In this document: one piece after another, positions 14,093 through 26,224 of the stretch
Layout of the letters: each line of letters starts with the position of its first letter
Numbering within the stretch: position 1 is the first letter of the stretch
Assembly: GCA_037074705.1 (NCBI GenBank)
Contig: CM073590.1
Span: 45,544,395-45,608,394, forward strand
Reading direction: 5' to 3'
Source: Zhengitettix transpicula
Taxonomy: Eukaryota > Arthropoda > Insecta > Orthoptera > Tetrigidae
Length of the DNA stretch: 64,000 nt
The notes under the pieces: model-generated
What the model was told of the DNA's origin: nothing
Database searches by the model: none
Seen by the model: only the letters and a program-made list of their open reading frames with translations
Made by a program: the position numbers and the translations under genes

Positions 14093-14410
14093 TTATTTGT
14101 GATTATTTAAATAAATATGTTTAGATAAAGCGGAATAATTTTGAATAATATTATTTTTATTATTTTTATATTCTCTTAAGATAGTTTTTAATGAGCGCTT
14201 GGTTTGGCCTGTATATGTGGCTTGACAATCCAAACGATAAATTTTATAAATTACATTAGGCTTATTTAAGTTTTCAACCATGTCCGTAATAATGATTAGT
14301 ATGTTTAAATACTTACCAGGCTTAAAATTAATTTTGACACCATACTCTTCTAACAGTATAATTAATGTTTGTTGTAAGTAAGCAATATAAGGTAAAGCTG
14401 TGAAACCCAA
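14093..14410 (-). pseudogene. Penelope-like element, GIY-YIG endonuclease remnant
   Basis: The open frame of 105 codons contains NVIYKIYRLDCQATYTGQTK followed by RSLKTILREY. This matches the GIY-YIG nuclease domain of Penelope-like retroelements, with the paired tyrosines, the C-x-x-C-like region and GQT-x-RSL. The preceding residues (FTALPYIAY) match the linker between reverse transcriptase and endonuclease in this class. The reverse transcriptase itself is missing upstream. About 370 bases further along the minus strand is a hammerhead-like motif, as expected for the 3' terminal repeat. Confidence 0.72.
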
Positions 14411-14578
14411 TTTGTTTGTGAATTTTTTATATAAATTGTTATATTTGATATGTAAATTGTTATTGTTATATTTGGTGTAATTTAATTTTAATCTTATTTA
14501 TGTTGTATTATATATTAGGCGATATTTTCAAAATCCCAGACAAATTATTATATTCTCTGACTAAAAATTAAGTTTTTG

Positions 14579-14712
14579 TGAGCACTAAAGGTTACGAAAC
14601 TGAATTGAAGGATGAGGATGTAAAATTATCTAATCGATCTGGAAACGAACTCCGAACTTGCTCTCGGGACGTGGTTCTCTTACTTTTTAGCTACCCTAGT
14701 TGACTCCAATTG
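14579..14712 (-). mobile_element. tRNA-derived SINE, family S, copy 1
   Basis: On the minus strand an A-box-like start (gggtagctaaaaagtaagag) is followed by a B-box-like ggagttcgtttcc. The body reads catcctcatccttcaattc, agtttcg, and ctttagtgctc. The body matches the copy at 41.3 kb. Confidence 0.55.
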
Positions 14713-15627
14713 TGTGCGAGCCTTCTCCATCTTTTTAACAGTCATGAAGACAGGCTCACCCACATTTTGCTAAATCATATTCTTTAGCAGATGAGTCTGT
14801 TTTCAATTGAAGTTGGAGGCATCACGTGACGAGAAACTATTTGAAGAGTCAAAACAGCTCAAGGGAAGGAGAAGAATACTATGTCAAGAAGGAAATATTA
14901 ATAAATTGGAATATGCAAAACGTTAAGAATAACGATAAAAGATTGTTTTAGGAAATACAAGAAAAATGTGACATAAGATTTTATTTGCAACAAGTAAAGT
15001 TACATGAAATATCGCGGGGGGGGGGGGGTTAATGATCGGCTAAAGGCAATTATATTTTATCTAAATAACAAATGCCGATAGAATGGAGTAACATCAGATA
15101 TATTATAACTAGAAGGAGAGGAAGTATACTGATCCGAGCTAGAAAGACTAAGGTTCTCGGAAAAATGTATATCCAAAAACACTGTAATTGCGCAACCACA
15201 GTACTGATATACAAGAAAGAATGTAAAGAGAATATGAAAAACTATAGAACAATCAGACTATTACTAGTAGTTTAAAATATATAACAAAGTGAATTAAAAG
15301 GACACAACTAAGTAACGGTCAGGATATAAGGAGAATGCAGTTCAAACGACCATGGATAGGTAATTTGCAATGGAGTGAGCAGGACAATGGAATATCAAAT
15401 GTCCCTATAGTGTGCAGCACATTTCTTGGAAGCCCAATTTAGGACCCTTCTTCTCAGCGCTTCCAAGCACTTTTCAGTATGCGCCTTGAATTTGACCGCG
15501 TTTGATACTTGTAGTGAATGTGTTTATTCGACTCTGCCTCCCGCCCTCTCCCTCAATCTGCATCACCAGTCTTCGCTGCTGACAAGATGCATATTTATAG
15601 CTTTCATATAACATGAGAAAGTAAATC
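14713..15627. other. No gene recognised
   Basis: Includes a run of 13 G near 15016. The ORFs at 15072-15275 and 15426-15611 have no recognised motif. Confidence 0.55.
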
Positions 15628-15935
15628 GCGGATTTTCCTCGCATCACATTTAGGCGAATACCGAGTAGGATCCGTAAAAAATTGCCCCATAGCTTCCTAG
15701 ATCTCTCTCTCTGTATTATTCAAGATGATATCCCTGTATGTGACGTTCCTAAGATAGTTTTTCGAAGTCTACCTTTCTATCCTTCGTTCTGTTAGTATAG
15801 CGGTCATCATGTGGATCACTCTCAAGCAGACTGTTTCGGAAAATAAAAATTTATTGGGAGAAGTCGGCCAGCTGCCTCTAAATTTGATCAATGGTGTCGG
15901 GAATGCTGTGCCCGATTAGGAAACCTATCTGGTCG
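15628..15935 (+). mobile_element. R1 retroposon, old degenerate fragments
   Basis: Two adjoining fragments match R1 with many changes. 15628-15853 includes aggcgaataccgagtaggatccg and atcatgtggatcactctcaagcagactgtt, then an A-rich tail. 15857-15935 includes gtcggccagctgcct and gggaatgctg. Divergence is clearly higher than elsewhere, so the family has been active over a long time. Confidence 0.55.
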
Positions 15936-16951
15936 GATTCCAAATTACGTAGTAAATGATACGCATTAACATTTATGAAAATGTACAACATTAAATGTTA
16001 AACATATTATTACGTCCCATTATATTCAGCAAAGATGTTTGAGAATACGAGCGTAACTATATGTAATGTTATATACATGTTTAATGCTACGCATAAATTT
16101 GCATAATTATTAAATATTTTGCGAGAAACACTTAAAAACATAATTATAGAGAAGATAAAATTTGAAACGATTAGTTTGGATCTTTGTAGTGATCTGAAGG
16201 TGATCGTTATGCTGACTCGGTACACAAATTTTGTCAGTTACTCTAATAGATCTAAGATCAAATGTGGGCCATATCTTGAAAATGGGTTTTAACTGTCTCA
16301 ACTCGATGTCTTCTTTACAGTACCAAAATAATGTAGTTAAAATAAAAATATGGACAAGGCAATGAGGGAAATTAATTACATTTGATATTTCAGTAACCTG
16401 ACATATAAAACTGTAACATGAACTCCGTTTGAAACGCCTTGAAAAACGTTTTTAATAAAAATTTATTTTGCCAGATACAAAAAAGTTTTAAATAACAAAG
16501 TATTTAATTAACAAATAAGATTAGTTTTGAAACGAAGAAAGTTATTGTTCAAAATTATTTTTTAGTGAAATGAATGCAAATATGATAAGGTTGTTAATAA
16601 ATGTTTCTCACTGTTTTTTTAGTTTCACAATCGCGTAAGGCTCTAATGGAAAATGCCGCTGTCCATAAAAGCCTCGATACTTGCTAGCTTGTGTTTACTT
16701 TCCACCGCTATCACCTGTGATGTAAGCCGCTTTAAAATGGAACTTGCTTTTGTTTGCCATGAATTATGTTGGAATCTTTCGGATGTAGTTGCATGATATG
16801 AAGTGTTTACTACACGGAACAACAGTTGTTATTGATTTGATGACGCCCACTTTAAAGGATTGGTGCTCCTTTCGTAATGTTCTTATTGTTCGATATCCCT
16901 GACTCCATGGGCTTTCAAGAAGTCTTTGGTACAGAAATAAATTCGTTTTTA

Positions 16952-17058
16952 ACAGGGTGGGATAGAAAATTCTCGACAGGACGATAGATCAAACCCTGGA
17001 TTACCGCTTAGCACGCAAACGCTCTGATCACTGAGCTCTCCATAAAGGTAGTCACTTG
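16952..17058 (-). mobile_element. tRNA-derived SINE or tRNA pseudogene
   Basis: On the minus strand ggagagctcagtgatcagag forms an A box/D-arm, the loop gtgctaa lies at the anticodon position, and ccagggtttgatctatcg is the B-box region. The body sequence differs from family S. No intact acceptor stem is seen, so a SINE head is more likely than a working tRNA. Confidence 0.5.
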
Positions 17059-19079
17059 AAACTACGTTATGTTAACCTAGAATACAAATTTTTTACTGTA
17101 CAAGATGACGAGCCCACAGTATAATAAATAAAATTAATTAATTAATAGTATTACTGAAATTACAATTAAATAACTAATTTACAATGGGAGACAGAAAATT
17201 TGCTTAACATTAGAAATAAATTTACAGAGTATACTTACAATTCATATTAATAAATAATTACTTAAAATGCACAAATAATAGTATAAGTTACAACACGACA
17301 CATTCACAAACGGCGGATAAGTCACTTCTCGAAACTGACCATCGACAGATCTGACATTCCGTAGAAACTCCAGTCCGAACATGTAGCAAAAAGAGCACAA
17401 AAACTAATCAGTTATGAAATATTTTTTTTTTATAAAAATAATTTCAACTTAGTAAAACGTTCCTTTCAATAACATAATCATACACGGATTTATAAAACCC
17501 TTCTAATTATTATTTCTTTTAACCCTTGGAGGAAAAGTATTAAAATAAATTTTTCCCTATATTGTGAGTTTATTTCAAGGCGATGCTTTTCCGATCCTAG
17601 AGCTGAGTGATTAATAATCTCATATTAGTGAAATTAGCCATTCCTTTGAAACAGATTTATGCTCCGTTTTACAAGCTTTAAAATATCATGACACTAGATA
17701 GAGTTGCACAACGATTTACACCTAGATCTATAATTCGTCCGAGTAATAATTCTAATAGCACGTTTTTGTAACTTTAATATTTGTGTGCTCCAGGAGCAAT
17801 TGCCTCAAATTGCGATGCCATAGCACATAAGGAAATGAAAATACGCAAAGTAAACCATTTATATAAGTCTATGAGGATAAAAATATAAAAAGATAATTAG
17901 AGTTAATTTACATATATATATAAAAAATAGAGCTATTAAATTAAGTACGAAGTTAACCGTTTGAAAATCTTAATAATATTAAATTTAATTTTATAGTTCT
18001 ACTTTTTTTTAAAAAAAATCATTCATTATATACTCATTTATCATGTTTGATAATTACGTAATTCCTTTTTATTTTTATAACTGCCAAGATTTTAAATTTA
18101 GCGAAAAATATTACATACAAAATAAACAATTTAGATTAACAAAGTTATTTGCAAAACTAATTTCTTAAATTGTAATGCGTGTTATCGCGTCCAAACGAAT
18201 TATCAATATTAATAATTATTCAGTCGTGATCCAAACACTTCTATGCGACATTCAAAATTTTAGGCGAGAATGTAAATATTATTTAAGATTTATGGGTGAA
18301 ATATTGTAGATAAGGTCTAAAAATATTGAAATAAATGTAAAAAAAATATATAAATAATTTAAATATAATTTATGATTCCTTTAATTTTTTATTATTTTTT
18401 TGTTTAACTCTATCATTTAATTTAATAAGTTTTTCAATTTATATTTTAACTAACAACAATACGCTCATCAAAATTGTGTATACAACACTAATTTCGGCTG
18501 CAATGTATGGATATAGCACACACCTTTAGAAAATTATCCACAAAATTTTAATTATTCATTTGTATCAATTTAAAATAATTGTAAGTAATTTTTAAATACA
18601 TATTTCAACAATTGTATTATAAATATTATGTTTATAAAAAATTGTTCGCTCTAAATTATTGAATATTCAGACATGTATACGTCATATTTTCTCCTTAAGA
18701 GATTTCAAAACTAAGGAACGACACGAAGTGCTAAATTTCGTTTATTAAAATGTTCACATTTTTATTTTATTAAAATGTGTCTGACAATTTGGCTGGTTTA
18801 TTAAGCTGTGATTAAGTTAAATCCAGATGAATATACCAATTTAGAAATTGAGGAGTTACTGTCAAGTTGAGAGATGAATTCGCTCTAAACTTAGGAAAAT
18901 CCTTAAACTTATAGGACAAAAAATTATGAAGTTTTTTTAATACGTGGATAGGAAATATACGACTAATCTAGAAATCTCTATGAAGCGTCCGAACTTGTCG
19001 TTGACTACTGAGGACCCGTATATGTATCAGTTTAACACTCCGACCTACTTAGTCTGTGATAGTTGCATGTAAACAGCGA
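17059..19079. other. Very AT-rich, no gene recognised
   Basis: The stretch 17880-18680 is among the most AT-rich of the window. Nothing supports an exon. Confidence 0.65.
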
Positions 19080-19207
19080 TGTGACGGCAGGTGTGACGTC
19101 ATAGTGAAGGTGTGGGCTGGGTGTTCAGTGAGGCGGACCAGTGAGTTTCACACTTTGCAGTGGTCAGGACGGTCGTATACCCCTATCTGCAACCAGGCAA
19201 TACACAG
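19080..19207 (+). promoter_or_regulatory. Candidate promoter and untranslated first exon
   Basis: A moderately GC-rich island interrupts AT-rich DNA here. A perfect CRE, TGACGTCA, lies at 19094-19101. About 20-110 bases later the sequence ends in aatacacag followed by a strong donor, gtaaggaagg (19208). There is no ATG-initiated frame before the donor. It lies upstream of, and on the same strand as, the transporter, whose start-codon exon needs an upstream untranslated exon. The linkage is inference and would imply a 21.6-kb first intron. It could equally belong to an unrecognised gene. Confidence 0.35.
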
Positions 19208-19349
19208 GTAAGGAAGGGTCCTAGGCAGAGCAGCGCCGCGCCGGACAAATGAAAGCCGGTATTGAATTATGCAAGTATTTTCATTCCCGTGTCCTGTTGC
19301 ATTTTAAAATAACGAAATCCGTTGTCAATTTACTCTAGAATTCAAACCG

Positions 19350-19689
19350 TTATAATTGTAATTGTTTATAACAATTACACCGGAGGACTTCTATGCAACA
19401 TCTGCTATGCAGGACAGGACATGGATGGAAGCCAACCATGAACTACGCCACACGAAGACGAGACTGGCGATTCATGGCTTTCACCATAAAGTGTGCTTAA
19501 ACAAAGTATTTCATGAACCAAGAGACGAGTGTGTGTGTGAATTGTGTTTAGAAGCTTGTGAAAGATATCATATTGTAAAATGTAGGAATAGACGAAAATC
19601 TATCGTAGCTTACAGCAAGGAAAGGTTGTAATGTAATGCACGGCATGTGTGCGCTTCCAATATATTATTATTATAATTGTAATTGTTTA
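19350..19689. repeat. 19-bp direct repeats flanking a 0.3-kb segment
   Basis: ttataattgtaattgttta occurs at 19350-19368 and 19671-19689 without mismatch. The left copy overlaps a small palindrome (gtaattgtt tat aacaattac). The layout is like a target-site duplication around an inserted unit that contains the 89-codon ORF. Confidence 0.6.
19362..19631 (+). CDS. Unrecognised 89-codon ORF inside a direct-repeat-bounded segment
   Basis: The frame encodes a charged, cysteine-containing peptide. It has a histidine-rich middle (HHKVCLNKVFHEPRDE) and a cluster C-x-C-x2-C-x3-C that could bind metal, then a basic C-terminus. I do not recognise the family. Perfect 19-bp direct repeats (19350-19368 and 19671-19689) bracket the ORF, whose first two codons fall in the left repeat. 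That is consistent with insertion of the whole 0.3-kb unit. No poly-A tail is seen. It could be a coding remnant or a chance frame. Confidence 0.25.
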   Translation: MFITITPEDFYATSAMQDRTWMEANHELRHTKTRLAIHGFHHKVCLNKVFHEPRDECVCELCLEACERYHIVKCRNRRKSIVAYSKERL

Positions 19690-22069
19690 GGGTATTTCGT
19701 AAAGAGAGACCTTTTGAGACTAACGACTTGATTAAATCTAATTAACCAAATATTGGTTGTGTTAAGAAAAAATGTTTACTCAACATAAAGGCGACGCTAT
19801 CTGCATGAATATTAAATTCAACTTTAAAAAATATTATATTCACTACATTGACGAAATTAAGTTTTAAAATATTCTGACGAATGTTTTATTTGCATCAGCC
19901 ACAGGAAAAACATTCTATGTAATAAAATTCTTTAGAAAAATTAATTACGCCAGAAGATATATTTCATTGGTATAAAATATAACAGTACAATTTATTTTAT
20001 AATTACAACTAAATGCGATTCACTCATTCTGCGTTTTATATAATAGCTAGAAGTATTGTTTTACTCAAAAATCTACAAAAAAAATATGCTACTCAGAAAC
20101 CATATATAAGTGTAAGTAACATTTTGACATAAAAATCCCGGTAGTTCCTTAATTTTAAATTTTTTGCGTGTGCAGTATTACTTATTATTCGATAGAAAAA
20201 ATATACCTAAACGAAACTTTACGTTATTCCGTTCCGAGAGTTTTAATTCACCTCTTAAAGGTGAAATAACATTTTAAATGTATTTCCTGAATTTTTTAAA
20301 TTTTAAATCTTATTTTAATAAAAATACCTAAGAATAGCGAAGATTAATTGGACATTAAAACGAAGAATCTACGCTGAATTTCTAAACCAGCGGTTAACGT
20401 AATTTGCTTTCTGTGCATTTCTTCCATTTCGTTGCGATTTGCACGAATAGGAATAGGCAAAAATAATTTCGGGGTACAAATCGTTCGTATTGAGCTGGAG
20501 ACCATTCTCCGATGCCTTTTGTCAGCTGTTACGTCATAAATATATTCGTCACATTTTCTCATCGTCGTTCCCAACAAACTTCAAGACTATGTTGGAAAAT
20601 TGGCGTTAAAAGTGCTTAATTACGTGTAAAGTTCAAGTACTCGACGCACAGAAATATTTTTTACCTCAATTTATTTACGGAATTTGCGTCTGGAAATAGT
20701 TTCTCCATTTTGGTCTATTCTGAGTGAACTTCCAGTATCTCAGTATCTACTTAACAGAATATCCGTAGCTATTTTACTACAACGTGATCTTTGTCTTTAC
20801 AGGGAAATTTTCCACTCCGCTGTACCTTCTGTCACAAGTCACAAGTTGGTGGTAATATCAAAAATCGATGTTGCGTAAAATATTCTGCACAATTATAATA
20901 TTGTCGCTAGTACAAACTACACGTGTTAATGTGTAGGCGTTTCTGCATTCCGCATAACAAAGAGAAAGTTGAACCCGATAGCGCTCCAGGTCCCCTGAAT
21001 TGTTCAGTGTTCCACTTGTGACAGGTTGCCCACGTTGCGACAACCAGGTCTGCTTTGGGATTGAATTACGCGATCAGATTTGATTAACCTTTCGTCGCAG
21101 AGTAACATTTGGAATCTCACATTGATCATAATAGACTTCAATAGACTGAAGTTTATGTGAAATGTTCATTTTTTATTCATCACCGTTATGTTTCACTATA
21201 AAACGTATTACTGCACTCGTTAATGTATCGCATGGCAATATGTTAACAAACAAAAGAATGAACGACAGTAGGAGTTTCGTGTCGTGAAAGACTAGGGTTA
21301 CAATCAAATACTCTCCGTGTCGATCTAACACTCTAGTTCAATAGCCATTCAAGAGGACAGAATCAGATTCACAGAATGCATTAAAATATCAATAACGAAT
21401 TCTTATAATTAAACAATATAATTTGAATAACTTAGTAGATAAATAAAAAGCCGAATAACAGACAAAACTAAGGTCACTATTATGAGTTTTATAAATTTTA
21501 TTTTGCTCAATTTTGGTTTTCATATTTATTCTATTTTTAAAATATATGGTATTTATTTAGCTCTTATTCTTGTCTGTTATTTGGCTATTTATTTATCTAA
21601 TAAGTATATTTTTACTCGGAAGTACATATTTCAATTTCAATAATTTGAATAAATTTAATACATATGGGTCCTTTACGCGGCCGTGAATCTTCGTAGATTT
21701 ATTCTTCAATAATTGATATATTTCAAATAACTGAAGTTAATTCGTTTTGTGACATCTAATTTAGGCCTATAGCACTCAGATATCTCAAATACAATATTAT
21801 ACAAAGACAATACACAACGCATAAAAGAAACTTGCGATTCAAAATATATTCAGTGACATATTTACATTATCTTCATTAATTGGTTTTCCTTCTTAAATAA
21901 TGAAGTATTTAATTAACAAATTAATTAACAAACATTTTGTTTGCTAATTAATAATTAACGTTAATTTACAGGCATATCAACACCAGCATTTATGGGTCTT
22001 GGACTGTATTATGCTACGAGTATAGAATATGGATTACCTGTACTAGTAATACACTTTGGCCATATGCTG
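19690..22069. other. No firm gene
   Basis: AT-rich with short ORFs. At 21970 an acceptor-like ttaatttacag is followed by about 40 open codons (containing STPAFMGLGLYYATSIEYGL), but no good donor or known family was found. Confidence 0.5.
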
Positions 22070-22375
22070 TCATATTTTCCTGCAATATCTCAAATAATAA
22101 ACTTTGGTTCGGCGAATGACACATTTATCAAAATCGGCCTCTTCTGATTTGTTTTTTTTCCTACACCGTACCTTTCGTGGAGTTGAAAAAGTGGTCCCTC
22201 TACTCTGACACTCATTTTCTTCATTTAAAATCCGCTGCAAGCTTCTGATAGATAGTCCAGTTGCCTCCGCAACACGAGCTTGGATACTCTTAACTTTTAT
22301 CGGATTCCCGCTATCACATTCCTTTCTCATGAATTTGTATACATTCGAAATAATTTCCCTACTTTGGCTGTGGAT
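22070..22375 (-). pseudogene. DNA-transposase-like N-terminal fragment
   Basis: The frame has an HTH-like segment (RVAEATGLSIRSLQRILNEE), a spacer ending FSTPRK, a basic stretch, and FDKCVIRRT. I recall this arrangement from uncharacterised transposase-like proteins common in arthropods and Hydra, where a catalytic domain follows. Reading upstream, SQSREII appears in a shifted frame, so there is at least one frameshift. The catalytic part is absent. Confidence 0.42.
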
Positions 22376-22639
22376 AATTTTACTGCCTCCTAATTTTTTT
22401 TAATAGTTTCACTTTGCATCCTGGAAACTAATGAAGTACAATAATAGTAATAATAGTACTTACAAAAATTTTCATAACATAAAGATTAAATTTACGTACA
22501 CTAAGTACAATATATTTATTTGCGTCAATGTTTATATAATAGTATTAACAGTTCCTAGTTGTCGCAACAAAGAATCGTGTTAAACTGAGGTCTTCGTTAC
22601 CCCCACTACATCCTAAGGGGAGAGGACGACTGCGCATCT

Positions 22640-23879
22640 TTGGTGGGCACAAACCTCTCGAGCTATACCGTAACATTCATTCCATCTCAATTTAATCACC
22701 TAACTTTTAAATATTTGTATTACGATATTATTGCTAGCTTCTTTTTAATGTTTATATTCTGTTTTCATTTATATATTATTTTTAATTATTTGCCTTTTCA
22801 TTTATTAACTTTTCTATTATTAATAAAATTATTTTTATTCGATACTATATTAGTAGTTAGCATTATATTTTATTTATTTTATTCCATTAGTCCTCGTATG
22901 AGGAATTAGGACTCGTCAATACATAAAATTACAATATATGAATTGAATGCTACAATTATAGTTATTATTATGATTAGAGTTATATATTGTAATATTTATC
23001 AACTCCGTCTTCTCAGCTGTCCCGCACTCGCTGACGTGACGAGTATTTACGTAATTTTGAGGATCTAATCAATCACGTGTTCAACTATTACAAATTTGAC
23101 TACAATATATTAACATAAAACGCTAAATTTTTTTGCTGAATCAATTTCTTTGGGTACCAGTACATTTAACATACAACTTTATATAATTAAACTAGCTCAG
23201 TGCCCTGTGCTGTCCGGGTATGTTTTATAAAATCCCCGGAGGACATTCGACACTTACCTTTTGGCAAACAATTAATTTAAATAGTATCAATACCGTCACT
23301 GTTGGGAAGATTTACCCATTTACGTTCACCTTTCCGACCTAACCCCTCGGCAGCTAAATTCAAGTAAACCAGATTGATGAAAAATGGTACTTTAACAACT
23401 CTGAACTTCTCCTAAAACTTAAAATAAGAGTGTCTAAAAATAACGCCTAATTAATATAGTGAAAAATACTCGCTAACTTAATAAAGGGGTAAAGAAATAC
23501 ACATTTAAATAAATAGATACAGTAATAAAATAAAAAATACACTCCGTAACTTAAGGTCATATGTTTTTTTGTTTTTGTTTTTATTAAAGGTTTATAATGG
23601 TCGCGTTAACAACTTGGTCATTGGTGACCCATAAATAAATTACAAAAAGTGCTTGTTTACGTAATTATGCTGCGATTCACATTGATTCCAATAATATACA
23701 TTAAATTGAACAGTTTGAAAAATTAATTATATATTTCAAATGTGGGTTTCTTACATTTACATTTTAAAATTCGAATTTGTTAATCATTTATCATAATAAT
23801 AGTATAATTAATTATATTAACTTATTTGAAGCTGCGACTGTTGCAGATTCCACTGTACTGTAGTCATAGTCTGTTTTTA
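22640..23879. other. No gene recognised
   Basis: The hydrophobic ORF at 22640-22909 reflects T-rich sequence. The segment 23190-23460 resembles decayed repeat DNA (agctcagtgccctgtgctg) but cannot be assigned. Confidence 0.5.
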
Positions 23880-25064
23880 TTAGGAAGAGGCGTCTGCTTC
23901 TAAATATGTATCAGTCTCTTGTTTCTTCACTAAATTTATGAGCCTTTTTATTCTACTTTTTGCCGTTTTATCATTTAAGTGTGGGTAAAACGAGTCCAAT
24001 AATTTATTAATGATGTAGAGAATATTTGGTAATCTCTAATAATGGTTCTTGGGTTCTTTGAGTCCGTAGCATTTAGTATAAGAGTCTTTAACTGTTCCAT
24101 ATAATGATTGACTAAGCGCCTTATATTTAGGATCCTGAATGTTTTGTTTTGTTTTCTTGCGTGGATTAGTGCTTGTCTTCTGTTCAGGATTACTGACGTA
24201 TTTCTTATCAGCTTGGCTCGTCGAGCTCGTAGATGCAGTTCTTTTTTTGTTTGTTAGTTGTGAATTATCCATGTCCGTTTTTTGAGGGTTAATTATTTGA
24301 ATTGCGGGTGCCGGGTTCTTACACTGTCATAATTTTCATTTGCAGTCAGATTATTCTTCAGTATTGCATCTCTATTAGGACGATTTATCGCGATATGGCC
24401 GGGACTTTTACAATGATAGCAGTTGTCGTTCTCCGCTGCTAGATATACCCTATTGATAGTTTCTTCATATTGCACCATTATGGAATCCGGAAGGGAATTT
24501 AGCTTATCCGGGTTAATGAAGAATTGTCTTCTGAAACTTTTAATGTGAGAAAATCTTCGGTCCAGTACTTATTCTAATATCCGATATTTTAGAGTCTGGA
24601 ATTACATTTAGCTTTTCTAGTTCTAGCACAATAATCTCGATAGGGTTAACTGGGCGTACATTTGTCAAGATTACACGGCAGTATTTTTGCATTAAAGGTC
24701 TTATATTTACCATCTCACCCTTTATTCTTATTGATTTATGAACTTTTGTTAGGTTTTCGACATCCTCCTTAGATGTTAGAAATGCGCATATTCTGGAATT
24801 AGCTATTTTAAAGATGTACTTAATTCTGATGGGGTCAATAATATTAGCTAAACCTATTAGGTACTCATCTGTATTTAAACTTGCAACAGCGTCCAGAATT
24901 ATAGCATGCATTTTATCTGGTTTACGCTCCGTGGGCATCACATTCGAATACAATCTAGCCTCCATATTCTGTGTGGACGTCATCTTCAGGTATTCCTCTT
25001 CTTTACACTTTCTGGGAGTAGTGGACTTTCCTTTATATAGCTTAGATATCATGTACTTATACAC
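23880..25064 (-). pseudogene. Non-LTR retrotransposon ORF1 (gag-like) with zinc knuckle, broken
   Basis: The minus-strand frame 25064-24540 encodes a basic start and a conserved-looking region (MHAIILDAVASLNTDEYLIG). A frameshift near 24545 leads to a frame with CYHCKSPGHIAINRP, a CCHC-type knuckle whose last Cys is replaced. A second frameshift near 24300 leads to a Ser/Lys-rich tail, then an in-frame stop at 24036-24038, and the frame continues to a TAA at 23880-23882. This architecture fits ORF1 of I/Jockey-type LINEs. No ORF2 with endonuclease or reverse transcriptase follows. The GC-rich sequence just upstream (25080-25160) may be its 5'UTR. Confidence 0.6.
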
Positions 25065-25089
25065 GCCTTTACACGGTAATAGCTAGCCG

Positions 25090-26224
25090 GAATCCACCGG
25101 GGCAGCCCCGCTTGAACCCCCGGCTACTGATGTAAACACACTCGGGCACTGGGAAGAGTTCTAGATACTGTTTATCCTACCATTGGCTGGAAGCGAACTG
25201 TCATATGTTCTCCGGGTAACTTTTTGGCAACCACGTCCACGTCGAAGATAAAGAAATTTCTTTAACCACCTCGGGTAATGCGAAAATTATAGTCAGCGAC
25301 TCCTACAATCCTGGAATCTTCATCAACCTCTGTATTTTTCATATTATTTTTACACCATCAACCTTTTAAATTCTTCCAACCGCTGCCGCCATGTAACATC
25401 CCGCCTGACATCATGTAACACTCCACCACTGTGAACATGTAACATTCCAACAGTTGGAAATGGGAAGTCCAGATAGATCGTTCACCAACCGAGCTATACC
25501 TCCGTTAGCTCACCTGACTACCGATCTAGAGGATAAAGGAAGAATTAAGAACAGGAAATAGGAAAGTCGGTAACGTGAGGCTTCGGGTTCAACTAATTGA
25601 ACCTAGGCGTAGTGGTTGGTGTGTCGCTGCACTTCAGTCAAATAGGAGTTGATGAAGAATAAATAGATTTAATAGTTAGAAATAAAATAAAGTAAGACAA
25701 ACTGGCGGATAGCACCAGGAGCCACCGACCCGTCTGGAGGTTTTATCACGACTGTCGTTCCCAAGAAGCTCTGAACAATTCGAAGACTCCGTTCCCCCAC
25801 CTGATGATTTTAAGTCTCCAATGAGAAGAACTCTTACAGGGTGGAAGATTTCTGCTGCCGTGAGCATGTCTGCATAAGGTACTTAAAATGCTCACATCTA
25901 GACGCAGCGTCATCACAGCTGCCTAAGTGGAAGGGGTGAATATTTATGTTGTTGTTGTGTTTAGTTACTCGCTATATCTAAAGTGATGTCTTTAACTGCA
26001 TCAGCGTTCTTGCAGCTGCGCCCTCTTAGGTCCGCTATGCTGAAGAGACGTTATGATAAGAGGGCACGTGTAGACTATTATATTACAAACCGTACGGATA
26101 CCTCCCTCCGTTGCCTTTTAGAGTTGAAATTAGACACTTAAATCTTCTAAAATGACGCTATCAAATTCAGCGACACCGTAATCATTTTATTCGATGCTAA
26201 TGATTACCGTTTACAAATTTTTTT
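25090..26224. other. No gene recognised
   Basis: GC-moderate DNA, possibly the LINE 5' end (25080-25200) and other decayed repeats. The minus ORF at 25676-25867 has no known motif. Confidence 0.5.

Noticed and set aside
21970..22093. Possible coding exon after an acceptor-like ttaatttacag
   Set aside because: About 40 open codons but no credible donor and no recognised family; kept only as a note.
25490..25640. tRNA-like words (gttagctcacctgac, gggttcaac)
   Set aside because: A- and B-box-like pieces are too far apart for a tRNA head and no body match was found.
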